Positions 44,116 to 55,665 of a stretch of DNA of 64,000 bases are shown here, piece after piece. The translations under genes and the position numbers were made by a program. The stretch covers positions 30,670,690-30,734,689 of the forward strand of contig CM063289.1 of NCBI GenBank assembly GCA_032173965.1. Direction: 5' to 3'. Position 1 is the stretch's first letter, and each line of letters starts with the position of its first letter. Source of the stretch: Sitta carolinensis. Its lineage: Eukaryota > Chordata > Aves > Passeriformes > Sittidae. The notes beneath the pieces were generated by a model that was not told the DNA's origin, ran no database searches, and was given only the letters and a program-made list of their open reading frames with translations.

Positions 44116-44639
44116 GCAGTGCCACCACCAGGCTCTAAGGAATGGAAACCCACCAGCAGCTGGAATTCCATCTGAATTCCCTCCCCGGAGGGATCCAGCT
44201 CAGCCCTCGGGGCTCCTTTCCACTGCTCCCCATCAGAGCAGGAGGCACCCACGGCTCAGGGCACCGTGGAATGGTTTGGGGTGGCAGGAGCTCTCCCGGT
44301 TCCCTGGCAGGCATGCCTGGCACAGCCCGGGGTGCTGCCAGCCCCAGGAACACCCTCCCTGTGCAGCACAGCCCCAGAGCCATGCCCAGCACCACCTGCA
44401 GCAGAGCTGTGCCCCTGTGCCAGGCCCTGGGGGCACCCACCCCGCCCAGCCCCATCCCTCTGGGAGTGCCCAGCCAGGTAATTGCTGCTGCCAGGAATGG
44501 AGAGTGACAATTCCATCCTCCAGCCCTTTCTCAGCCGGGCTGTGCACGTCAGGTGTCACAGGGACCTGACAGCCCTCGTCATGAAACCCCAGAGCCCTTG
44601 ACAGCCTCCACTGAATCCCTCACCCAGCGCCCCAGAGGC
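44116..44639. other. Unique GC-rich sequence, no gene recognised
   Basis: Several overlapping short open frames on both strands reflect base composition. No recognisable domain. Confidence 0.4.
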
Positions 44640-44975
44640 GTTAAAACAACTCCATTCATTATTCACAAAGAGGGAAAAAAACCCCAGCGAGATGCTGACA
44701 AAATATATAATTTTTTCTGAATCCTGAAAATCCACCTGGTTGTGCTTCTTGGGTGCCTTCAGAACGACCTGTCTGGGTTCATTAAGCGCAGCTTTATTTG
44801 TTGTCAGTGAAAAGCTGAGCTCAGGTCATCCTGCCAACGAGTGGGAGTCACTTGTTGGCCATGAATGATTCATAACTCTGATTTTTTAATAAAATGCTCG
44901 TGTTAAAATTCTACATATGCTCAGAAGGAAGAAATAAAAATCCCTGTTTCCATTTGCATTAGAATTTGTAATAAA
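44640..44975. other. Candidate conserved non-coding element
   Basis: AT-rich unique island with acaaaatatataatttttt, gttcattaagcgcagcttta and aatgattcataactctg. No coding potential. Confidence 0.3.
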
Positions 44976-45179
44976 TGACCAAGTGGGGATTTGTTCTTGT
45001 GTTGGAGTGGCCTCCCAGCAGAGACACTTGGGTGACAGGGTCCCTGAATCCCTCTGGGGTGCTGCTCCCATGCAAACACTGTGGGGTCACAGCGAGCTCT
45101 GGTTTTACTATTACTAAAAAAAAAATATTAAAAAATCAATTGAAGAATTGCAGGTGGAGGCCAAGGGGGTGGAATACAT

Positions 45180-45310
45180 AAAATCACAGAGTCATGGGGT
45201 GGTTTGGGTGGGAAGGAACTTAAATCCCACCCAGTGCCACCCCTGCCTTGGCAGGGACCCCTCCCACTGTGCCAGCTGCTCCAACCCCAATGTCCAGGGA
45301 GGTGACCTGG
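45180..45310 (-). mobile_element. CR1 LINE 3' end fragment
   Basis: aaatcacagagtcatggggt, ggtttgggtgggaaggaact and taaatcccacccagtgccac are the reverse complement of the CR1 3' terminus including octamer remnants. Confidence 0.82.
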
Positions 45311-45645
45311 AGCAGAGGCTGGGCAGGGTTACAGGAATAAAGCAGGGATTTATTAAAGTTGGGATTCATGGAAAGGCCTTCAAAGGATGCACCTTGGGCA
45401 GAGCAAGAGCCTGGCCAGGGCTACAGCCAGGATGGATCCAAGATGGACCCAGGATGGACCCAGGATGGATCCAGGCAGGAGTTTCACACTTTTATCAGTT
45501 TTGGTCCATTCCCACAGTGGGTCAATTGTCCCATCCCAGCCCCAGGGGATGCAGTCCCACCCTCCCAGATTCTCCCCTCAGTTCTCTGCTGTTTGCACTT
45601 TGGAGCCCAAAGCTGCAGATTTGTGTCCTTGGTTCTGGGCTGGAA

Positions 45646-46070
45646 AAGGATTGTTCTGTGCCCTTGGTTCTGGATTGTTCTGTGCCCCTGGCTCTGGATT
45701 GTTCTGTGCCCCTGGTTCTGGATTGTTCTGTGCCCTTGGTTCTGGATTGTTCTGTGCCCCTGGCTCTGGATTGTTCTGTGCCCCTGGCTCTGGATTGTTC
45801 TGTGCCCCTGGCTCTGGATTGTTCTGTGCCCTTGGCTCTGGATTGTTCTGTGTCCTTGGTTCTGGATTGTTCTGTGTCCTTGGTTCTGGATTGTTCTGTG
45901 CCCCTGGTTCTGGATTGTTCTGTGCCCTTGGTTCTGGATTGTTCTGTGCCCCTGGCTCTGGATTGTTCTGTGCCCTTGGTTCTGGATTGTTCTGTGCCCC
46001 TGGTTCTGGATTGTTCTGTGCCCCTGGTTCTGGATTGTTCTGTGCCCTTGGTTCTGGACAGGATTGTTCT
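45646..46070. repeat. 24-bp minisatellite, about 17 copies
   Basis: Unit gattgttctgtgcccctggc plus tctg, with ccttggttctg variants. The length is a multiple of three and stop-free in several frames, so long artefactual open frames arise on both strands. Confidence 0.96.
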
Positions 46071-47029
46071 GTTTCCTGAGCTGTGAGCAGAACTCACTCA
46101 CACTTTCCTTGGAGCTCAGTCCCACCCCAGGGCAGTGCAGAGCCTGGAAATCCAAAATCCAAACCTGAAGGCATCACAGCCTGGCCTGGGGCACTGCCAG
46201 GGCCTCTCCTGCTCCCTCCCTGCTGCCCACAATCCCTGTGCCTGGGCAGTGGGAGCAGCTGGGGCTGGCTGGGATGGGGTGAGCCCGGGACCCCCAGCCC
46301 CTCCTCCAGGCTGGACCATGAATATTCAGAGATGTAAAGCAGCAGGTGCAGCAGGGCTCTGCTGAGGGTGTGTTCAACCGGAGAAGGACTCAAAAAACTC
46401 TCTGTGAAAACTCCATCTGTAGCTTTTCATGGGAGGTTGAGGGGGTTTTTAAATTAAAAGCACGATTTATTTTAAAAAGTACAGATACTCTTGTGAAGGA
46501 TGGCTTTATACAATTAAATGGCAAAGTGTATTAAGGCCATTGATAAAAATGTAAAGATTTCGGTAATTTTAGGTTTCATCTGAGTAGGTTCAGAACAAAA
46601 ACCTTGTCCTGTGCAGTTCTTCGTGTTCCATTTCTGATGGGAATATTCTTGCTCGCAATTACTCTCTTTCTTCTGGCCTGTTCTTCCTTTGTTCCCATTT
46701 CCCCTCTCTTTTCCCCAGCTCCTGCAGCTCCTTGTGCTTCCCCAGCAGCTCCTGGTGTTCCAGGCACTGGCTGCAGCCAAGGGGCAGAGCTCCCAGCAGG
46801 GCAGGTCCCTGCAGAGCAATGCCTGCTATTTCCATTTATTCCCCCAAAATGCCTTCACAACCCCCCAGCACTCCTCATGCCCCTCACTAATTGCTGTTTG
46901 TAGAGTCCTGACATTTACATAGGAAAATCCCAATATTTGGATCAATTTGCACTCTCCTGATCTGATTCATTTACTGAGGAAATCGATGGATGTCTTGACT
47001 TGTGCCAGGCACTTCCAACTGGCCAGAGC
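46071..47029. other. Unique sequence with an AT-rich island
   Basis: 46400-46620 is AT-rich (ttaaattaaaagcacgattt, ccattgataaaaatgtaaag) and may be a conserved element. The remainder shows nothing recognisable. Confidence 0.35.
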
Positions 47030-47210
47030 TTCCTCCAAAGGAATTCCCAGAGCAGCCTTGGCTGCCCCTGGATCCCTGCAGTGCCCAGGCCAGGCTGGAA
47101 TTGGGGCTGGGAGCCCCTGGGATGGTGGGAGGGGTCCCTGCCAGGGCAGGGGGGCTCTGGGGGGGATTTGGGTCCCTCCCAACCCAACCCAGCCTGGGAA
47201 TCTGATTCCT
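47030..47210 (+). mobile_element. CR1 LINE 3' fragment
   Basis: ggaattcccagagcagcctt, gcccaggccaggctggaatt and ccctcccaacccaacccagc in sense CR1 order. Confidence 0.8.
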
Positions 47211-47394
47211 TGGGGTCTGGATAAGCTGGCCTGTTCCTTGGGGAGCTTTTTGCAGCAATGGTGTCACAGGCACTTTCCATCAATAATTAGAATATGTCCC
47301 TGCTGTGGGAGCAATAAACCCCTGCCACAGTGTTCCCTACAGGAAGGACAAGGAGCTGGAGAGAGGGCAGGGAATGGGGCTGGGAAGGGACTAG

Positions 47395-47805
47395 AGAAAC
47401 CCTGAGGAGCTGGGAAGGGACTGGAGAATCCCTGAGGAGCTGGGAAGGGTTTGAGGAATCCCTGAGGACTGGGAAGGACTGGAGAATCCCTGAGGAGCTG
47501 GAAGAGACTGGAGAATCCCTGAGGAGCTGGGAAGGGACTGGAGAATCCCTGAGGAGCTGGGAAGGGACTGGAGAATCCCTGAGGAGCTGGGAAGGGACTG
47601 GAGAATCCCTGAGGAGCTGGGAAGGGACTGGAGAATCCCTGAGGAGCTGGGAAGGGACTGGAGAATCCCTGAGGAGCTGGAAAGGGACTGGAGAATCCCT
47701 GAGGAGCTGGGAAGGGACTGGAGAATCCCTGAGGAGCTGGAAAGGGACTGGAGAATCCCTGAGGAGCTGGGAAGGGACTGGAGAATCCCTGAGGAGCTGG
47801 GAAGC
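47395..47805. repeat. CR1-embedded 30-bp minisatellite, copy 1
   Basis: About 14 copies of ctggagaatccctgaggagc plus tgggaaggga. Continuous on its right with CR1 sequence that begins cagcctggagcaaaggaggc. Confidence 0.95.
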
Positions 47806-48125
47806 CTCAGCCTGGAGCAAAGGAGGCTCTGGGAATTTCTGGCTCTGCACAGCTCCTGCCAGGAGGGGACAGCCAGGGGGATTTGGGATCTGCTCCAGGA
47901 ACAGGGACAGGAGGGAGCAGCCAGGGATGCACAGCCCTTTCCAGGAGGGAATTTCCCCAAATATTCACCTGCCCTGGGCAGTGCTGGATCCCCATCCCTG
48001 GAGGATTCAAATTCCCTGTGGATGTGGCCCTTGGGGATGTGGGCTGGGGCTGGAAGTTCTCAGGGAGTTTTCCAGGCTGCTCCTGCACAGATCAGCTGTT
48101 CCCAACATCCAGGAGCTGCCTGGCT
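47806..48125 (+). mobile_element. CR1 internal-to-3' segment adjoining the 30-bp array (copy 1)
   Basis: cagcctggagcaaaggaggc, gggatttgggatctgctcca and gaggattcaaattccctgtg follow the canonical internal CR1 order (lariat of rearranged and shortened blocks, no coding capacity). Confidence 0.7.
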
Positions 48126-48129
48126 GAAG

Positions 48130-48330
48130 TTTCTTTCTGGAACAGAAGTTTTGCCCCCAAATCCGTAATTAGCAACTCTTACATGCACTAACACACACTG
48201 CTAATTACTGCTTAGGATGAGCTCACAATCAAAGCCTTGATTTAAACCCACATCTATTTCTCTGTGACCTCTGATCCTCCAAAGCATGGAGATATTGATG
48301 TTCCAGTAATTAGCTGTTCCTGCCCTGCTA
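48130..48330. other. Candidate conserved non-coding element
   Basis: Several TAATTA or TAATTAGC homeodomain-type sites (ccgtaattagcaactc, ctgctaattactgc, ccagtaattagctg) within 160 bp in otherwise GC-rich sequence. Confidence 0.35.
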
Positions 48331-48819
48331 ATCCATTAACTCTGTGATTCTGGGCAGGACAGGGATGGGCTGAGTCAGGGCTGAGAACAGGGAAATAAAT
48401 TCCCTGTGCTAGAGCAGAAGGGCTGAACTCTGGCTCCTCACCAGCATTTACAGTTGCCACTGGTGGTGTTAACACTGGGAAATGTTATATTGCTGAGAAA
48501 CCGCTAAAAAATGAGAATAAATGTTGTTTCCAGGAGGTCCCGAGCATCACTGGTGGGAATGGATAAATCCATTTATTTATTTAGGGTGAGGTTTCTGGGC
48601 TGTGTGGCTGATAAAGAATCTGTGGGATGAGTTTCAGCACGGGAATGCAGCAGAGCCCTGCCCAGCCCAGGCTCCTGAATTCCCTAAAACCAGGAAAATC
48701 CCCCTGGCCCAGCCCTCCCTCCCCCCAGCAAATCCACTCTGGGCTGGCCCCGTGCTGGGGGGAGCTCCAGGTGCCAGCAAACTGCACTTGCACAGGGAGA
48801 GCAGTTTGGGAATTAATTA
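48331..48819. other. Unique sequence, no gene recognised
   Basis: Nothing supported beyond short open frames. Confidence 0.35.
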
Positions 48820-49145
48820 AAAAAAGTCCCAGGATGTGCGGAAAGGAAAGTGAAAATGAATAATGAAGCTGGTTTTAATTAATGCGTTGAAATTTATCAT
48901 AAACCAAGGGCGTTGGGATGCAGAGAAACGCAAGAGGAAATTTCTTGGGCAGGAATTCCTGGCTGGGAGGGCGGGCAGGGGCTGGGCTGGAATTCCCAGA
49001 TGCCCCTGGATCCCTGGAGTGCCCCAGTTCAGGCTGGAATTGGGGCTGGAGCCCCTGGGGCAGTGGGAGGGGTCCCTGCCCGGGCACTGGGGGGGATTTG
49101 GGGTCTGTCCCATCCCAACCCTCTCTGGGGCTCCGAGCCCTCAGC
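48820..49145 (+). mobile_element. CR1 fragment with duplicated AT-rich 5' flank (copy B)
   Basis: ggatgtgcggaaaggaaagt, gaaatttatcataaaccaag and aggaattcctggctgggagg parallel 41190-41565 closely. Copy B lacks an AT-rich stretch of about 40 bp present in copy A. Confidence 0.8.
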
Positions 49146-49964
49146 AGTTAGAGCAGCTCTGGAGCAAACACTCAGCCCTAAATCCCCTTTCTGGGCTGAC
49201 CCCTCTGCTTTGGGCAGCTCTTGGTGTCCCTTAATTCCCTTTACATGGGCTGTGTTCCTGCTGTTTGATTTTAGCTCTATTTTCCCATTAAAATCCACAC
49301 CCCTCTGCTCCAGGAGCAGCTCTTTTCCTTTCCCCTGCCCTGGGGATGCTCTCAGCTCCACTGCAGCAGCTCCAGCCACGGAGGGATTTCCCACACAGCT
49401 CCTGGCGGTTTGGGGCAGTGAAACAGGAATATTTTCCAACAAAACCCAGAGATTTCTGCTGGGGTGGCACTTCTCCGTGAGAATGGTTTGCTGGGAAGTG
49501 TTTCGTGTTCTTCAGATGTAGCCAGGCAGAATATTGAAGTTAAAAATCATTTCTCCTCGAGAAACTGCAGATACTATTCTTCGGGTTTTAGTTAAATCCT
49601 GCCTCGAAGAAATCTCTGCATTTCAAGCTTCGTTCTCAGCCACGTCAGGAGAGTGAATCTGAAAATTGGAGATCCATAGGGAACAACAAGCCCTGCTCAG
49701 AGGCAGGACACGGAACACCTCATCCAGCTCAGAGCTGGGAGAGCAGGCAGGGAGGAGAGGGAAAAGGGATTATTTCCAGTGTGTTTTGATTTCAGCCACT
49801 TCTCTGAACTCAGGCTGATACCTGCAGGTGCTGGGCTCTGTGTGGAGACTCCTGGAGATTAATGTCCACCTCCAGCTGGGAGGGAAAAGGGAAGAGATTT
49901 CTCTTAACCTGCAAGAGTGGAGGTTGAGTGTAAATCTTGTGGGAAACAGCACAGAATCCTCCTC
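49146..49964. other. Unique sequence, no gene recognised
   Basis: AT-richer near 49500-49680. No exon found. Confidence 0.35.
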
Positions 49965-50240
49965 TGGAAGCCTCGGAGGGGGAGGAAAGCCTGGGACACA
50001 GGGGCTGGGGCTGCAGGTGTCCAGGGAGGCTCCTCGAGGCTCAGGCTGGGTTTTTGGGGGAATTCCTCCTGGGAAAGGCTGCCCAGCCCAGGCTGGGGGC
50101 AGTGCCCATCCCCAGAGGGGTTTGAAGCCCTCTGGATGTGGCCCTTGGGGCCAGGGGCAGTGCTGGGGATGGCTCCCTGCTCTCAGAGGGCTTTCCCAAA
50201 CCACCCGTGGTGTGGGGCTGGGATTCTGGGTCCAGGGGGA
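49965..50240 (+). mobile_element. Degraded CR1 fragment
   Basis: aaaggctgcccagcccaggc, cagtgcccatccccagaggg, tttgaagccctctggatgtg and agggctttcccaaaccaccc match the order of CR1 3' blocks. Confidence 0.65.
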
Positions 50241-50859
50241 TGCTGGCAGCAGGGGAAAGGCAAACTGAGCTCACAGCTGTCAGGGTTTGAGGGACAGGGG
50301 CTGCTGAGGAGGGCAGGAATGGAGAATGGAAACCCCTTCCCTCGGAATTATTGTAATTATGGAATTGAGGGGCTCTCAGGCAAAGAGATGGGATAGGAAT
50401 TGCAGTTCTTTATTAGGATCAAAATGCAGTGATGGCAGCCCAGCCCTGGCAGTCAGAATCCCCCCTGCCCCCGTGGGTGCTGTCGGGCAGAGCCATCCCA
50501 GGGCTGCAGCTCCTGCAGGGCACAGGGGGCTCTGCTGGGCAGGGGGCTGCAGGGAGGGGCACATTCCCTCTGCAGCTCCAGGGGCAGCCCTGGGCCTGGC
50601 CTTCCTCTGGGAATCCCTGGAAAGGCTGCCCCGGGCTGCCAAAGCCCAGCTGGTATCCAGGCAGCAATGCTGGGCTCCTCCAATGAGGGGATTTTGTGAT
50701 GGGATTTTCTCAGCCCTGCAGGGAGACTCGGTGGCCCCTGAGCAGAAGATCTCTGCCTGGACAGGGCTGGGTCCTGGAAGGGATAAAGAAAAACTGTCCC
50801 AGCTGGATTTTAACATCACAGAGCTGCCACCACCCCGGGCTGGGTCTGGGGCAGGGCAG
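50241..50859. other. Unique sequence, no gene recognised
   Basis: Open frames overlap on both strands without domain resemblance. Confidence 0.35.
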
Positions 50860-51455
50860 GATTGAGGATCCCAGACAGGCTATTCTCAGTCAGGACAGGA
50901 TTGAGGATCCCAAATAGACAATTCAGGACAGGATTGAGGATCCCAGACAGGCAATTCCCAGTCAGGCCAGGATTGAGAATCCCAAATAGACAATTCCCAG
51001 TCAGGACAGGATTGAGAATCTCTAATAGACAATTCCCAGTCAGGCCAGGATTGAAATCCAAATAGACATTCCAGTCAGCCAGATTGAGAATCCCAAATAG
51101 ACAATTCCCAGTCAGGCCAGGATTGAGAATCCAAATAGACAATTCCAGTCAGGACAGGATTGAGGATCCCAGACAGCAATTCCCAGTCAGGCCAGGATTG
51201 AGAATCCCAAATAGACAATTCCCAGTCAGGACAGGATTGAGGATCCCAGACAGGCAATTCCCAGCAGGACAGGATTGAGGATCCCAAATAGACAATTCAG
51301 GACAGGATTGAGGATCCCAGACAGGCAATTCCCAGTCAGGCCAGGATTGAGAATCCCAAATAGACAATTCCCAGTCAGGACAGGATTGAGGATCCCAGAC
51401 AGGCAATTCCCAGTCAGGACAGGATTGAGGATCCCAGACAGGCAATTCCCAGTGG
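50860..51455. repeat. 39-bp minisatellite, about 15 copies
   Basis: Unit gacaattcccagtcaggaca plus ggattgaggatcccaaata. Variants change gacaggat to gccaggat and caaatagac to cagacaggc. Several copies in 51055-51180 have single-base deletions. Confidence 0.95.
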
Positions 51456-51499
51456 GCAATTGAACTGTGGCTTTCAATTCCCCAGTGAGCCGTTGTTGG

Positions 51500-52060
51500 G
51501 GAATATTAATGAATTCTATAAACCCAGAGATGGGATTTGGGAGCTGCTTTAGGTGGTGCAGTTTATTTTTTCTTATCTTCTCTACAGAAATGGTGAGTTC
51601 TGCTCACAGCTCTGCCTCGTGGTTCAGAAGGTCCCCAGACCTCTGCTTACAAGACCTATTAAGAATTGATTAACCAATAAAATACAGCCACATTATTTTT
51701 TATTTTTGGTTTTAACCCCACAGTCAGTTATTTTGTTTCTCACGTTTTCCCGCAGCGTGGAATTTCTTAACCAATCAGAAAGTTACACACAAACTTCCAA
51801 TCCTGCATTCTAAAACTTCTTGTTACCTTTGTAGCTACTTCTATTTCTTCTGTATCTTAAACTCTGAACTTTCCTCTGCCTAGCTTAAACTTAAGCTACA
51901 CGCTACCTAGCTTGTAATTTCTATTTAAACTACAAATCTACATTTTTTTTTGCTTCTAATATCTAAATTTAGAAGCCTTTTCTACGGTCTCAAATTAAAC
52001 CCTGTATTTAATTCTGAGCTTTAGCCCACAGGCCTAATATTCTAAGAGCTCTCTGCATTT
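51500..52060 (-). mobile_element. Possible solo LTR of an avian endogenous retrovirus
   Basis: An AT-rich unique block in GC-rich flanks resembles, from memory, songbird ERV LTRs (cagtttattttttcttatct near the left end, ctaatattctaagagctctc near the right). It contains CCAAT-box-like accaatcag and AATAAA-like strings. No internal retroviral genes are adjacent. Terminal repeats and target-site duplication were not established, so an ordinary AT-rich island remains possible. Confidence 0.3.
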
Positions 52061-52639
52061 TTAGATTCCAGCAGGCAGTGCTGTGCTGAGCCCACGTGTG
52101 GATCTGCTGGGCTCCTGCTGCATCCTGGAGCATCCCAGGAGGGTTTGGGTCACAGGCAGGAGCTGGCAGCTCTCAGCCAGCTCCTGTTTAACCCCTGGAA
52201 CAGATTTGCAGCCCGGCAGGAGCTGTGGGAAAGGGCTGGAACCGATGCAGTGTTTGTGTGTTGCCAAGGCTTCAGAGCTGAGCACGGAGAAGGAAAATCA
52301 TCTTGTGCCCAAAATATTCCCAGCCAAGTGGGCAGGCTCGTGTTTCTGCAGACACTGGGGCTGGCCAGGACAAATATCCCGGTTTAATCAGCATTCCCAG
52401 GCGTGCCAGGAGCGGGAAATGTCCCTGTCGCTGTCCTGGGGAGGGCAGTCCCTGTCCTGTCCCCTCCCAGCCCTCCCCGTGCCCCGGGGCTGCTCCCGGC
52501 CCGGGAATGTCAGTGCAGGAAATGTGCGGGAATGTCAGCTCAGGAAAGGCTCGGAGCCCTCCAATTGTCATTCCAGAGCCACTCACACATTGTCACACCA
52601 AGGCCTCCTGATAAAGCTCCACTGCTCAAGGCTCCTCTT
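52061..52639. other. Unique GC-rich sequence, no gene recognised
   Basis: Nothing recognisable beyond base composition. Confidence 0.35.
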
Positions 52640-53070
52640 CTGTCTCCACATCTCTGGGCTCCATTGTTATTCTTAAATAATTTCCTTTATAATGTGGAGA
52701 GTAGCTTGGAATTGAAGACAATCTTATGCCGTTTCCCCCCACGCACACACCTTCTATTTAGTTCTAACTATTCAAGGCCATTCCCAAATATTTCATTAAT
52801 TAATTTAGTCTCAGGAGTTGCTATTTTCCAGCATCCAAATCCAATTGTTCGGTGGGTTTCAGTAAATCATCCCTGAAAGCTTTTTTTTTTCCTACTTAGA
52901 TACTGGTTTTGCACAGCATCAATCATTCTGCTCGTTGACAGGAAAAAATGTTTTCTAAATCTGGCCTGCTTTATTGTTCTCCCTTACATAAACAAAATGA
53001 TTTATGAAGTGAGAGAAGGGAAGGAGGAAGAGTTGGAGGATCTTTTTTAGCATTATTCCTTCTTCATCTG
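52640..53070. other. Candidate conserved non-coding element
   Basis: AT-rich, non-repetitive, with tatttcattaattaattta, atcaatcattctgctcg and aaaatgatttatgaag. No coding potential. Confidence 0.35.
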
Positions 53071-53229
53071 GAGTTTCATGGGTTGTTTTTTTTTCTCCTG
53101 GGCTCACGTTGCAGCTGGAGAAGAATTTCCACCTCCTGGTGCCCTCTGTGCTGCTCTTGCACCGTGCCCTGAGACCGGAAAATCCGAGCTGGGGCTGCTC
53201 CACGAGGAGCTGCTGGGCAATTTTGGGAT

Positions 53230-53510
53230 CTGCAGGACAAGAGAGACCCTGAGGGGCTGGAGAGAGTCCAGGGCAGGGAAAGGGGCTGGGAAGGGAAAGG
53301 AGAATCCCTGAGGAGCTGGGAAGGGACTGGAGAATCCCTGAGGCGCTGGGAAGGGACTGGAGAATCCCTGAGGAGCTGGGAAGGGACTGGAGAATCCCTG
53401 AGGAGCTGGACAGGGACTGGAGAATCCCTGAGGGGAGCTGGGAAGGGACTGGAGAATCCCTGAGGAGCTGGGGAAGGGACTAGGAGAATCCCTGAGGAGC
53501 TGGGAAGGCT
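53230..53510. repeat. CR1-embedded 30-bp minisatellite, copy 2
   Basis: About eight copies of the same unit as at 47395 (ctggagaatccctgaggagc plus tgggaaggga). It is preceded by agagaccctgaggggctgga, which looks like the unexpanded CR1 precursor. Confidence 0.93.
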
Positions 53511-53860
53511 CAGCCTGGAGCAAAGGAGGCTCAGGAATTTCTGGCTCTGCCCAACTCCTGCCAGGAGGGGACAGCCAGGGGGATTTGGGATCTGGGAACA
53601 GGAACAGGGACAGGAGGAGGAAAGGGCTACAAGTGTTCCAGGGAAGGTTCAGATGGATATTATGGATATTTTGGAAAATTCCTTCCTGGAAGTGCTGCCC
53701 AGCCCTGGCCCAGCTGAGTGCCCATCCCGGGGGTTTCAGTGCCCTGGCAGGTGGCACTTGGGGACAGGGCAGGGGTGGCCCTGGCAGTGCTGGGGGTGCT
53801 TGGACTCAGCAATCCTGGGGGGCTTCTCCAAGCCCAGCAATTCCCTGGTTCCACGTTGTT
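53511..53860 (+). mobile_element. CR1 segment adjoining the array (copy 2)
   Basis: cagcctggagcaaaggaggc, gggatttgggatctgggaac, gaaggttcagatggatatta and ccttcctggaagtgctgccc follow the CR1 consensus order up to the 3' tail. Confidence 0.8.
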
Positions 53861-54169
53861 CCTGGATTTCAGGGGCTGTGGGGTGTCCCTGTGCTGTCCC
53901 TGTCCTGCCAGGCAGATCTGTCACTGCTGTGTCACTGCCCCGAGCCCAGCACAGCCCAGGGGTCTCTGCAGCTCCCACTTTTGCTTTTCCTCCCAGTTTT
54001 CCCTGGACAATCCCCCCTAGGAGCCCCCTGGCCGTGCCCAGAGCTCCTCATCCCTGCCCAGCTCTGCTCCCACCAAAGACTGGCAAGAAAATGCTCAGGT
54101 TTAACTGAAGAGCCCTTGGTAGATTTTTCTGGGGCAGACAATGCCAGGGAAGGATCATTTATCATAAGT

Positions 54170-54370
54170 ACATTCCTCTAATATTCAGAGAAACAATTTT
54201 TCAGCTCTGCGTTATCTGTTATTGCTCCTTTTATGTTCTTGTTCCTTACTATGAGTTTCTGTTCAGGAGGAAAAAAAATAAGTGTATTTCAGAGTGACTG
54301 GAGTCCTACATGCAGCTCTTGTGTGATATGCTCAATATTTTATGATTCCTTTCTTCCTAAGTATTTCTAA
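54170..54370. other. Candidate conserved non-coding element
   Basis: AT-rich unique island (ctgcgttatctgttattgct, tgctcaatattttatgattc) between the two inverted CR1/array blocks. Confidence 0.3.
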
Positions 54371-54789
54371 GGAGCCGAACGTCGCCGGCTGCCGAGGAGA
54401 AATCGGATTTGTTATTATTGAACAATCCTTGGAAAAGGACAGGGAAGCAGAGAGGGGCGGGGGAGGCTGAAAGGTTGAACTCTTCCATCTCCAAAGGAGC
54501 ACAGAAGGCAGCTGGAAATAAGAGCTGTGGCTCCTGACCTTTATGTCAGCCCAGCCTGGGAACAGGATCGGGGCTGGGAAGCCAGAGGAGGATTTGTTTC
54601 CCTGGCTGGCACTGCCCGGGGTGTGTGCCCATCCCTGGAGCAGGGCAGGGGTCTGCTCGGGGAGGGGCTGCACCCCTGGCTGGGGCTGCCCTGGGCAGAA
54701 TCCCAGAGGCACTGAACCACCTGGGATGGAAAATCCCACCAGGATCACCCAGTGCCAGCTGAGCCCCATCCCCACCCTGTCCCCAGCTC

Positions 54790-54985
54790 TGGGTGCCACC
54801 CCCAGGAATTCCCTGGACACCCCAGGGATGGGCACTGAAACCCCCAGGGATGGAAACTCCAACCCCAGGGATGGGCACTGAAACCCCCAGGGATGGAAAC
54901 TCCAACCCTAGGGATGGGCACTGAAACCCCCAGGGATGGGCACTCCAACCCAAGGGATGGGCACTCCAACCCCAGGAATGGACAC
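54790..54985. repeat. 22-bp minisatellite
   Basis: Units cccagggatgggcactgaaa and cccagggatggaaactccaa, each followed by two or three C, alternating about eight times. Confidence 0.92.
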
Positions 54986-55039
54986 TCCAACCCTCCTGGG
55001 CAGTTCCACTCCCTGACCCCCCTTTCCATGGGAAATTCC

Positions 55040-55195
55040 TGCTGCTGTCCCCACTGAGCTCCCCTGGCCCCGTTCCCTCTCCTCCTGTCCCTGTTCCTGT
55101 TCCCAGATCCCAAATCCCCCTGGCTGTCCCCTCCTGGCAGGAGTTGGGCAGAGCCAGAAATTCCCCCGGAGCCTCCTTTGCTCCAGGCTGAGCCT
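55040..55195 (-). mobile_element. CR1 segment adjoining the array (copy 3, inverted)
   Basis: ctcctcctgtccctgttcct, gatcccaaatccccctggct and tttgctccaggctgagcctt are the reverse complement of the CR1 block at 53511. Confidence 0.8.
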
Positions 55196-55665
55196 TCCCA
55201 GCTCCTCAGGGATTCTCCAGTCCCTTCCCAGCTCCCTCAGGGATTCTCCAGTCCCTGCCCAGCTCCTCAGGGATTCTCCAGTCCCTCCCCAGCTCCTCAG
55301 GGATTCTCCAGTCCCTCCCCAGCTCCTCAGGGATTCTCCAGTCCCTTTCCAGCTCCTCAGGGATTCTCCAGTCCCTTTCCAGCTCCTCAGGGATTCTCCA
55401 GTCCCTTTCCAGCTCCTCAGGGATTCTCCAGTCCCTTTCCAGCTCCTCAGGGATTCTCCAGTCCCTCCCCAGCTCCTCAGGGATTCTCCAGTCCCTCCCC
55501 AGCTCCTCAGGGATTCTCCATTCCCTTTCCAGCTCCTCAGGGATTCTCCAGTCCCTTCCCAGCTCCTCAGGGATTCTCCATTCCCTTCCCAGCTCCTCAG
55601 GGATTCTCCAGTCCCTGCCCAGCTCCTCAGGGATTCTCCAGTCCCTGCCCAGCTCCTCAGGGATT
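55196..55665. repeat. CR1-embedded 30-bp minisatellite, copy 3 (inverted)
   Basis: About 16 copies of cagctcctcagggattctcc plus agtcccttcc, the reverse complement of the unit at 47395 and 53230. Confidence 0.96.
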
